Shown piece after piece: positions 4,191-9,686 of a stretch of 9,686 nucleotides of DNA. The position numbers were made by a program, and so were the translations under genes. A model generated the notes under the pieces. That model was not told the origin of the DNA and did not search any database. It was given only the letters and a program-made list of their open reading frames with translations. Source of the DNA: Methylacidiphilum sp. (GTDB lineage: Bacteria > Verrucomicrobiota > Verrucomicrobiia > CAIQCK01); contig DYDC01000080.1 in NCBI GenBank assembly GCA_020718125.1, positions 1 through 9,686 of the forward strand, written 5' to 3'. Each line of letters begins with the position of its first letter. Positions within the stretch are counted from its first letter, which is position 1.

Positions 4191-6995
4191 TCAGCAGGGC
4201 CTGTCGCGGTCCGGCTCGCCGCAGCCGCGGAGGATTTCGGCGCGCACGACGTCGCGCAGCTTCACGGCGGCGGCCCAATCGCTGCCTTCGGGCGCGATTG
4301 ACTTGCCGACCGTGATGCTGATCGGGACGGGACGGGGAAACCAACTGCCGTCGCGCATCATCGAGCGCGCGCCACGGATGACGACCGGCACGACCGGCAC
4401 GACGGCCTGCGCCGCCACCGCGAACGCCCCCATCCGAAACGGCAGCAGGCCCGCTTCGCGCACAAACGTGCCTTCCGGATAGAAGATCATCGAGCGTCCG
4501 GCTTGGGCTGCCTGCGCCAGCCGTGCCGCGTCCCGCGCGCCGCGCTGGAGGTCGAATCGTTCCACAAACTCCACGCCAAGACGCCGCAGGAAAATGCGCG
4601 CGATGAATGAACTCACCAGTTCGCCTTTCGCGACGAAGCTGAACGGCCGACGCAGCGCCGCGAGCAGCAGCAGGCTGTCCGCGTAGCTGCTGTGGTTGGC
4701 CGCCACGATGCACGGCCGTTCAAGCGGCAGGTTCTCCAGCCCGCGCACGGCCAATCGAAACCGCGCGCACGCCAGAAACAGCCGCGCCATCGCGCCGCTG
4801 AAACGCCAGCACCATGCCGGGCGCGTCAGCAGCGCCGCCATGGGCCACGTGATGAGCGACAGCAGCACGAACCATGTCCACGCCCAGCTTGCGGCAAGCG
4901 TGTCCGCAATCTGGCGCGCGCGCCGCCGCAGTTGCGGGCCGGCGCCGATCCAGAGCAACCGGGCCTTCTTCCACCACGCTGGCGCAGCCCGCTGTGATGG
5001 CCCGCCGTGCTCGTAAAGCCTGCGGCAGGCCGAGCGCCGGATTTTGCCGCTGGAGGTCTTCAGCACGCTGTGCGGCGGCACAAGCATCACGTCGTCGGCG
5101 GGCGCCTCGATCAGGCCCACGGCGAGGTCGTTGATCTGGCGGCGCAGCGCGTCCTGCGAGGCGGGATCGCTCTCGCGCGTTTCGGCCATCACCACCAGCC
5201 GTTCGGTGCCGGTGCGCGGGTCGGGGCTGCCGAAGACCGCGACGCTGCCTTTGCGGATGCCGGCCAGCGCGCCCGCGGCCTGCTCCAGTTCGTAGGGATA
5301 AATGTTCCGCCCGCCGCGGATGATCATCTCCTTCGCGCGGCCGGTGATGAATATCTCGTTGCCGACCACGTAGGCGAGGTCGCCAGAGTCGAGCCAGTCG
5401 CCGACAAACAGCCGCCGCGTCGCCTCCGGGTTTTGGAAGTAACCGCTGGTGGCAGAGGGGCCTTTGAACAACAAGCGTCCTTCCTGGCGTTCACCCACCT
5501 CGTGGCCCGCGTCATCCACGATGCGGATCTCGTGGCCGGGCAGCGGCACGCCGCAGCCGACGACGTTCAACGCAGCCGTGGCGTCGGCAGGGGCGGGGAC
5601 AGCGCGCCCCGAACGGGCGAGCGGCCCGCGCTGGATGCGGTCCACGACCGGCCCGCGCCCCGGCGGCGTGAACGCCAGCCCGACCGAACACTCCGCCAGC
5701 CCGAATGCCGGCGACATAGCTTCGGGATGGAAGCCGTATTTCGCGAATCGCTGCTGGAAGCCGCGGATCGTGTCGGCGCTGACCGGCTCGGCGGCGTTGA
5801 GCGCCACGCGCCACGAACCCAGGTCGAGTCCTTCGAGGTGGCGGTCGTCGAGCTTGCTCAGGCACAGCTCGTAGGCAAAGTTCGGCGCGGCCGAGAGCGT
5901 GCCGCGGTGGCGATGGATCGCCTGCAACCACCGCTGCGGGCGCGCGAGGAACGCCAGCGGCGACATCAGCACCATCGGGCAGGCGAAATAGAGGCAGCCC
6001 AGCCACGTGCCGATCAGCCCCATGTCGTGGTAGAGCGGCAGCCAACTCACCGCCACGTCGCGCGAGGTGATCTGCATGGTCTTCCCGAACGCGCGGATGT
6101 TGGCGAGCAGGTTGGCGTGCGTGAGCATCACGCCCTTCGGGTCACCCGTGCTGCCGGAGGTGTATTGGAGGAACGCGAGGTCCTGCGGCTTGAGCGGCGG
6201 CGGCTCCCATTTCCCCGCGCCTGTTGCCGCCAGGTCAGCCACCGTGAGCACCTCGCGCAGCGAGCCGGCGCCGGCGCGCAGCACTTTCGCCAGCGGTTTC
6301 GCCTCGGCCACCGTGATCAGGAACATGGCCTGCGCGTTCGTCAGGATCGCCACGTGACGGCGCAGGTGTTCCTCAAGCTGCGACGGCCTTCCCGGTGGAT
6401 ACATCGGCAACGGCACGCCGCCGGCCAGCAACGCGCCAAAGAACGCCAGAAAGTAGTCGCGGCTGGTCGGCAGCATGATGGCGACGCGCCCGCCGCGTTC
6501 CAAGCCGCGTTGCACAAGAGCCGCCGCCACCGCACCGGCCTCGCGGCGCAGCGCCGCGCAGGTGATCTCCTCCTCTTGGTGGCCGTCACCGTAAAGATGG
6601 ATGTGAAGCCTGTCTGGATGCGTGGCCACGTGCCAGTCAAGCGCCTCCACCAACGTCGTCGCGTTATCTGGCGCAGTTGATGCGGCCTCTTGCGCCACTT
6701 CGCGAATCTCCGCGGCGGCTGGCGCCACAGGTTCCCCCGAAACCGCGCGCAAGAGACGCAGCAGGTCGCGCGGCGTCTCTGCTGTCACCAACGCCTGCTC
6801 CGGCAGCGTCACCGCGAACGCGCGCTCGACGCGCAGCAACAGTTCCGTGCGACTGAGGCTGTCGAGGCCGAGGTCGCGCTCCAACAGGCTGTCGAGCGTC
6901 ACCTTTGCCCCGACGCTGCGTCGGGGTTGCGATTCGCGGACGAACTCCTCCACGACCCGCAACACGGCGGCGGCTGGATCGGTATCCGCTTTCAC
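4191..6995 (-). CDS. three-domain acyl carrier protein / fatty-acyl-AMP ligase / PlsC-type acyltransferase
   Basis: This 934-residue protein has three parts. Residues about 8-88 are an acyl carrier domain with the phosphopantetheine Ser46 in DLGLDSLSR. Residues about 115-665 are an AMP-binding ligase of the FAAL type, with P-loop YTSGSTGDPKG (278-288), SWLPLYHDMGLIG (317-329), SAAPNFAYELC (368-378), the Asp in DSGDLAYV (536-543) and the late catalytic lysine in KTSSGKIRR (Lys651). After a membrane helix (about 706-725), residues about 745-905 are a 1-acylglycerol-3-phosphate acyltransferase domain with NHSSYAD (767-773) and FYPEGTF (838-844). The likely work is to activate a fatty acid as acyl-AMP, load it on the carrier and transfer it to a lysophospholipid or similar acceptor at the membrane; the acceptor is unknown. 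It starts with GTG two bases after the upstream stop, so the two genes are coupled. All key motifs are intact. Confidence 0.85.
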   Translation of the reverse strand: MKADTDPAAAVLRVVEEFVRESQPRRSVGAKVTLDSLLERDLGLDSLSRTELLLRVERAFAVTLPEQALVTAETPRDLLRLLRAVSGEPVAPAAAEIREVAQEAASTAPDNATTLVEALDWHVATHPDRLHIHLYGDGHQEEEITCAALRREAGAVAAALVQRGLERGGRVAIMLPTSRDYFLAFFGALLAGGVPLPMYPPGRPSQLEEHLRRHVAILTNAQAMFLITVAEAKPLAKVLRAGAGSLREVLTVADLAATGAGKWEPPPLKPQDLAFLQYTSGSTGDPKGVMLTHANLLANIRAFGKTMQITSRDVAVSWLPLYHDMGLIGTWLGCLYFACPMVLMSPLAFLARPQRWLQAIHRHRGTLSAAPNFAYELCLSKLDDRHLEGLDLGSWRVALNAAEPVSADTIRGFQQRFAKYGFHPEAMSPAFGLAECSVGLAFTPPGRGPVVDRIQRGPLARSGRAVPAPADATAALNVVGCGVPLPGHEIRIVDDAGHEVGERQEGRLLFKGPSATSGYFQNPEATRRLFVGDWLDSGDLAYVVGNEIFITGRAKEMIIRGGRNIYPYELEQAAGALAGIRKGSVAVFGSPDPRTGTERLVVMAETRESDPASQDALRRQINDLAVGLIEAPADDVMLVPPHSVLKTSSGKIRRSACRRLYEHGGPSQRAAPAWWKKARLLWIGAGPQLRRRARQIADTLAASWAWTWFVLLSLITWPMAALLTRPAWCWRFSGAMARLFLACARFRLAVRGLENLPLERPCIVAANHSSYADSLLLLAALRRPFSFVAKGELVSSFIARIFLRRLGVEFVERFDLQRGARDAARLAQAAQAGRSMIFYPEGTFVREAGLLPFRMGAFAVAAQAVVPVVPVVIRGARSMMRDGSWFPRPVPISITVGKSIAPEGSDWAAAVKLRDVVRAEILRGCGEPDRDRPC

Positions 6996-6997
6996 GC

Positions 6998-7792
6998 TTA
7001 ACGCTCCACGTTCTTCGCCGCGTGTTTCACGATGAACTCGACGATGGGTGTCGGGTCCGCCAGCCCGTGCGGATGGTGGCTCACGCCCGGCTTGCCGACG
7101 AGTGTGATGTCCCCGCCGGGTTTCTTGTAGCGCTCCGCGACGGTGCCGGTGTTTTCATCCCACGGCGCCACGTCGGCGTTGGCGAACGCGCCGAAGAACT
7201 CGCCCCGCCCCGCCCGCGGTTTGCCGGGCAACGCCTGCTTCGGCGCGACGACGAGCGCCGGTTTGCCAGCGACCTCGAAGTCGTAACGGTCGAAGCCGTT
7301 CCATTCGCTGCGTTTGCCGGGGAAGGTGCGGGCGACGATGTGAGGAGGCGGATCGCCCGCTGGTTTCGCCAGCCTGCGGATGTGTTTTTCCAACTCTGCC
7401 GCTTTCGCCCGCGCCTCGGCCAGCGGCAGGCCAATCTTCATCGCCGGCCGGATGCCGCAGTTCATCCCGTAGCACGCGATGACGTAGTCCGGCTCGGTTT
7501 GCGCCAGCGCGCGCTCCAGCCGCTCGTGCGGGTCGGGCCGCGGGAACTTGCCGCCGGCGTGGCCTTCCTCTGAAAGTCCGGAGACCGTCTCGCTCGGCAG
7601 GCCGACGTTGATCACTTCGAGTTGCCGTTCAGGCTGGCGGGTCACCAGCCACGTCTCGATGAACTCCACGTATTGGCCGCCGTAGATGATGCTGTCGCCG
7701 AGGACGACGACGCGGCGGACCTCCGGCGGCAAGGGCGCGGCACCGGCGATGACGCTGACGAGCAGGGAAAGGACGAGAAGCCATCGTTTCAT
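6998..7792 (-). CDS. secreted chimeric hydrolase: SGNH N-terminus fused to a shortened alpha/beta hydrolase, probably inactive
   Basis: The 264-residue product has a signal peptide (about 1-18, ending AGAA). Residues 26-113 are an SGNH/GDSL esterase start: VVVLGDSIIYGG with Ser34, NVGLPSET with Gly64, and YGMNCG with Asn111. The SGNH domain should continue for another hundred or more residues to a final DxxH, but instead switches to a helix (LAEARAKAAELEKHIRRLAK). Next comes FDRYDFEVAGKPALVVAPK, typical of a family of planctomycete and verrucomicrobial alpha/beta hydrolases. That domain too is cut: GEFFGAFANADVA runs directly into PWDENTGTVAERY and SHHPHGLADPTPIVEFI. This removes the nucleophile region but keeps the end with the catalytic-type His. 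Both active sites are therefore incomplete though the frame is open. Start at ATG 7792 chosen for the signal peptide. It leads the operon with the acyltransferase protein. Confidence 0.65.
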   Translation of the reverse strand: MKRWLLVLSLLVSVIAGAAPLPPEVRRVVVLGDSIIYGGQYVEFIETWLVTRQPERQLEVINVGLPSETVSGLSEEGHAGGKFPRPDPHERLERALAQTEPDYVIACYGMNCGIRPAMKIGLPLAEARAKAAELEKHIRRLAKPAGDPPPHIVARTFPGKRSEWNGFDRYDFEVAGKPALVVAPKQALPGKPRAGRGEFFGAFANADVAPWDENTGTVAERYKKPGGDITLVGKPGVSHHPHGLADPTPIVEFIVKHAAKNVER

Positions 7793-7833
7793 GGGGCGGA
7801 GCGTAAGGTTTGCTTTCGCCGGAAGCAATTCGG

Positions 7834-7863
7834 TTGTATTGGTTGGCAGGCGCTTGATATAAG
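7834..7863 (+). promoter_or_regulatory. candidate sigma-70-type promoter for the DUF3592 operon
   Basis: TTGTAT (7834-7839) and TATAAG (7858-7863) are separated by 18 bases, in the 99-bp gap between divergent genes. The expected transcript start would lie about 20 bases before the GTG at 7892. This stretch is clearly richer in A and T than its surroundings. Confidence 0.45.
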
Positions 7864-7891
7864 GCAACGCAGACTTGGCACGAGCAACACC

Positions 7892-9031
7892 GTGAAAACC
7901 TTCGTTACACTCCTTGTCGCGTTTTTCATGCTCATCTCGGCGGTGTTCGTCGCCGTCGGCACGGGGATGGCCTGGCGCCAGCACCGGAAGATCACCACCT
8001 ACGAACCGGCGGCCGCGACGGTGCTCTCTACCCGCATCGAGCGTCACGTCTCGCACAACAAGCACGGCACCAGCGTCACCTGCAAACCCATCGTCAACTA
8101 CCGTTACGAGGCCGGCGGGAAGACCCGCGAGTCCGGCGTCGTCCTCCCGATCTCGCAAAGCTCAAGCCATTCCTGGGCGCGCTCGATCACGGACCGCTAC
8201 AAGCCGGGCCAGCGGACGACCGCCTACTACAATCCCGCGAATCCATCGTCGGCGTTCCTGCTCCGGCAATACACGTTCTTCCCTTACCTCTTCATCCTGT
8301 TCCCGATGATCTTTTTCGCCGGCGCCATTGGCGCGGCCGCCGCCGCCGGGTCGTCCTCAGACCCGGTCCCGCCCGCGCCGCAGCCGGACGGATGGTTTGC
8401 CATCCGCCCCAGGCTGCGCGTCGCGGACAAACGCCGCCGCGTGTGGCTCGTCGCCGTCCTCTGGTGCGGCGTCGGCGTGGCGGCGTGCGGGCACTACTTC
8501 AGCGTCGCGGCGCGGCCTTATGAGACGGCGGCCATCGTCGCGACCGCCATCTACGCCGCCCTCGGCTGCGTGCCGCTCGGCCTCGCGATCTACTACGCGC
8601 TGCTGCGCCGCCACGTCCGTGACGCGACGTTGCTGCTCAACACCCGGCGCATCAGCGTCGGCGACCAGATCACCGCGCTGGTCGAGCAGCCGCTGCTGGC
8701 CGACCTGTTCATCGAGGAACTCAGCGCCGCGCTGGTCTGCGAGGAGACCGTCAAATACCAGTCCGGCGGCAAGACGCGGTTCGAGACCAAGACGCGCCAC
8801 GAGGACCGCGCCGTCATCCTCCAGAAGCATCCCGGCCGCGCCCGCGAGACACTCTCGGCCCAGCACGCGTTCACCGTGCCGGGCGACCAGCCGCCCAGTT
8901 CGCCGCCTCAGCAGAAGGACTATCCGCGCTTCGCGTGGCGCATCGAGGTAAAGACGCGCATCGCCGACGGCCCGGACTATCGCGCCAGGTTCCCCATCGC
9001 CGTGCAAGCCGCACACGGAGAAACCCCATGA
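7892..9031 (+). CDS. DUF3592 domain membrane protein
   Basis: The 379-residue protein has a first membrane helix at about 3-25. An extracytoplasmic DUF3592 domain (about 30-125) follows, with paired strands, KPIVNYRYEAGGK and the hallmark YKPGQRTTAYYNPANPSSAFL. A second helix spans about 128-150, and two more about 184-204 and 211-236. The cytosolic or external C-terminal domain (about 245-379) is beta-rich, ending DYRARFPIAVQ, and resembles an arrestin-like sandwich found in other DUF3592 proteins. Function is unknown for the family. The GTG at 7892 is chosen because the first helix starts there and the candidate promoter lies just upstream; the frame is open to 7622 but that would overlap the divergent gene. 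Its stop overlaps the next ATG by four bases. Confidence 0.75.
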   Translation: MKTFVTLLVAFFMLISAVFVAVGTGMAWRQHRKITTYEPAAATVLSTRIERHVSHNKHGTSVTCKPIVNYRYEAGGKTRESGVVLPISQSSSHSWARSITDRYKPGQRTTAYYNPANPSSAFLLRQYTFFPYLFILFPMIFFAGAIGAAAAAGSSSDPVPPAPQPDGWFAIRPRLRVADKRRRVWLVAVLWCGVGVAACGHYFSVAARPYETAAIVATAIYAALGCVPLGLAIYYALLRRHVRDATLLLNTRRISVGDQITALVEQPLLADLFIEELSAALVCEETVKYQSGGKTRFETKTRHEDRAVILQKHPGRARETLSAQHAFTVPGDQPPSSPPQQKDYPRFAWRIEVKTRIADGPDYRARFPIAVQAAHGETP

Positions 9032-9204
9032 AAACCGCCATCCTCATCCTTGCCGCAAGCGCCGCCGCCTTTGCCGACGACGACAGCAACCGGCCGCGCT
9101 GGCGCGGCCCGCTCGACAACGAGGAATACGGCGACCCGTCGAACTACCTCGAACGCGCGCGCGAATCGCAGCGGCAGTCGCGCACCACACGCTGGGCTGC
9201 CTGA
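9028..9204 (+). CDS. 58-residue secreted peptide of unknown function
   Basis: The product starts with a signal peptide (MKTAILILAASAAAFA, then DDDSN). A charged, hydrophilic mature part of about 42 residues follows, with NRPRWRGPLDNEEYGDPSNY and an Arg/Gln-rich end. No cysteines are present and no family is recognised. The gene is coupled at both ends: ATGA overlap with the DUF3592 gene and a stop at 9202-9204 just before the rhodanese start. A GGAG lies about nine bases before its ATG. The operon position and signal peptide support a real gene despite its size. Confidence 0.6.
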   Translation: MKTAILILAASAAAFADDDSNRPRWRGPLDNEEYGDPSNYLERARESQRQSRTTRWAA

Positions 9205-9221
9205 TGAAACGAAAGGCACAC

Positions 9222-9593
9222 ATGGAATGGATCATGATCGTTGGCGCCGTGGCCGCCGTGGCGGCGTTTCTGGCGTTCAAGCGCACCGACTCGCTCAGCG
9301 ACGAGGACGCCCGCGACTATCTGAAACAGGGCGCGAAGGTGATTGATGTTCGCAGCGCCGAGGAATACCGCGAGCGCCACCCGCCGGACACCCTCAACAT
9401 CCCGCTGAGCGAGCTGGCGCAGCGCATTGGCAAGGAGGTTCCCGACAAGTCGGCGGTGCTGCTGGTGCATTGCCTCAGCGGCGGGCGGAGCGGCGTCGGC
9501 GCGCAGTATTTGAAGCGCATGGGCTACACGAAGGTCTTCAACCTCGGCTCGCTCGCGCGGGCCGGGAAGATTCTTGGCCAGGGCGGGAAGTAG
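9222..9593 (+). CDS. membrane-anchored single-domain rhodanese
   Basis: From the ATG at 9222 the protein has 123 residues. An N-terminal membrane helix (about 3-19) anchors a rhodanese domain with VIDVRSAEEYRERHPPDTLNI (40-60), the active-site loop Cys84-Leu-Ser-Gly-Gly-Arg-Ser, and a final GYTKVFNLGSLARAGK (101-116). Rhodaneses move sulfane sulfur through a Cys persulfide. With the domain on the far side of the membrane helix, an extracytoplasmic sulfur- or thiol-related role is possible. The start at 9222 has GAAAGG at a good distance; an earlier in-frame ATG at 9204 overlaps the previous stop by one base and would add six residues. It is the last gene of the operon. Confidence 0.85.
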   Translation: MEWIMIVGAVAAVAAFLAFKRTDSLSDEDARDYLKQGAKVIDVRSAEEYRERHPPDTLNIPLSELAQRIGKEVPDKSAVLLVHCLSGGRSGVGAQYLKRMGYTKVFNLGSLARAGKILGQGGK

Positions 9594-9643
9594 GCGGTCG
9601 CAGGTCTTCTAAGAAGGGGGGCGCAACTTGACACCCGCGCCAA

Positions 9644-9686
9644 GTCCCGAAAGGGACGGTCGAGAATAGCCCGGCGTTTCAACGCC
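9644..9686. repeat. start of a structured dispersed repeat cut by the window edge
   Basis: GTCCC-GAAA-GGGAC (9644-9657) is a 5-bp hairpin with a GNRA tetraloop. After a spacer with GAGAATAGCCC comes a second hairpin, GGCG-TTTCAA-CGCC (9673-9686), which probably extends beyond the window. The combination of a CCCGAAAGGGAC hairpin, AGAATAGCCC and a GCGTTTCAACGC hairpin is one I recall as repeated many times in verrucomicrobial genomes. It lies 50 bases after the rhodanese gene. Confidence 0.45.

Noticed and set aside
5007..6680. Very long plus-strand open frame (557 codons) opposite the acyltransferase gene
   Set aside because: It is antisense to strongly conserved AMP-ligase motifs, its translation is rich in Arg, His and Gln with no recognisable domain, and long shadow frames are common at this GC content.
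7622..7891. N-terminal extension of the DUF3592 protein upstream of the GTG
   Set aside because: It lies antisense to the SGNH gene and places 90 hydrophilic residues before the first membrane helix.
7793..8158. N-terminal extension of the SGNH chimera beyond 7792
   Set aside because: It would overlap the divergent DUF3592 gene and its promoter, and the signal peptide begins at the ATG at 7792.

Overview
The window looks like a chromosomal segment of a high-GC member of the Verrucomicrobiota (Pedosphaerales/Limisphaerales-like). This is inferred from family content and recollection, not from a marker gene: a sialidase N-terminus, a GH5 N-terminus with a typical verrucomicrobial start, SGNH and alpha/beta hydrolase pieces, DUF3592, DUF4405 and DUF134 genes, and several interspersed palindromic repeats. 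There is no rRNA, tRNA, CRISPR array or transposase gene.

Layout. Positions 1-870 hold debris: a low-complexity open frame (2-289), a 144-bp inverted-repeat element (258-401) of the kind mobilised by REP-associated tyrosine transposases, the C-terminal tail of a zinc metallopeptidase (402-635), and a second structured palindromic repeat (688-826). From 868, plus-strand genes follow: a secreted chimera whose first half is a sialidase N-terminus (868-1368), a translationally coupled DUF4405 membrane cytochrome-like protein (1365-1757), and a small membrane protein with an in-frame UGA (1855-2061). A terminator-like hairpin lies before the convergent minus-strand operon. That operon reads, from its promoter, DUF134 regulator (broken), small Gly/Cys-rich protein, NifX/NifB-like protein, DGC-family zinc-binding protein, glutaredoxin. 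A 22-bp palindrome that looks like the DUF134 operator sits just upstream.

Farther right on the minus strand are a GH5 glycosidase remnant (3734-4133), a three-domain ACP / fatty-acyl-AMP ligase / PlsC acyltransferase protein of 934 residues (4191-6995), and just upstream in the same operon a shortened SGNH/alpha-beta hydrolase chimera (6998-7792). Divergent from these, a plus-strand operon encodes a DUF3592 membrane protein, a 58-residue secreted peptide and a membrane-anchored rhodanese (7892-9593). The window ends inside another structured repeat.

Two themes stand out. First, positions about 1140-3790 form a compact thiol/metal/redox module (glutaredoxin, DGC, NifX-like, DUF134, DUF4405, candidate selenoprotein) wedged between two truncated glycosidase genes. 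Second, at least five genes here carry internal deletions or fusions (868-1368, DUF134, GH5, SGNH chimera, metallopeptidase tail). This is either real gene decay or an assembly problem, and it should be settled before any single chimera is interpreted.

The most interesting candidate is the 68-codon membrane protein at 1855-2061. Its codon 17 is UGA, followed at the right distance by a 7-bp hairpin with a GGUC loop, the same apical loop as in the E. coli fdhF SECIS. A plain nonsense mutation remains a serious alternative.
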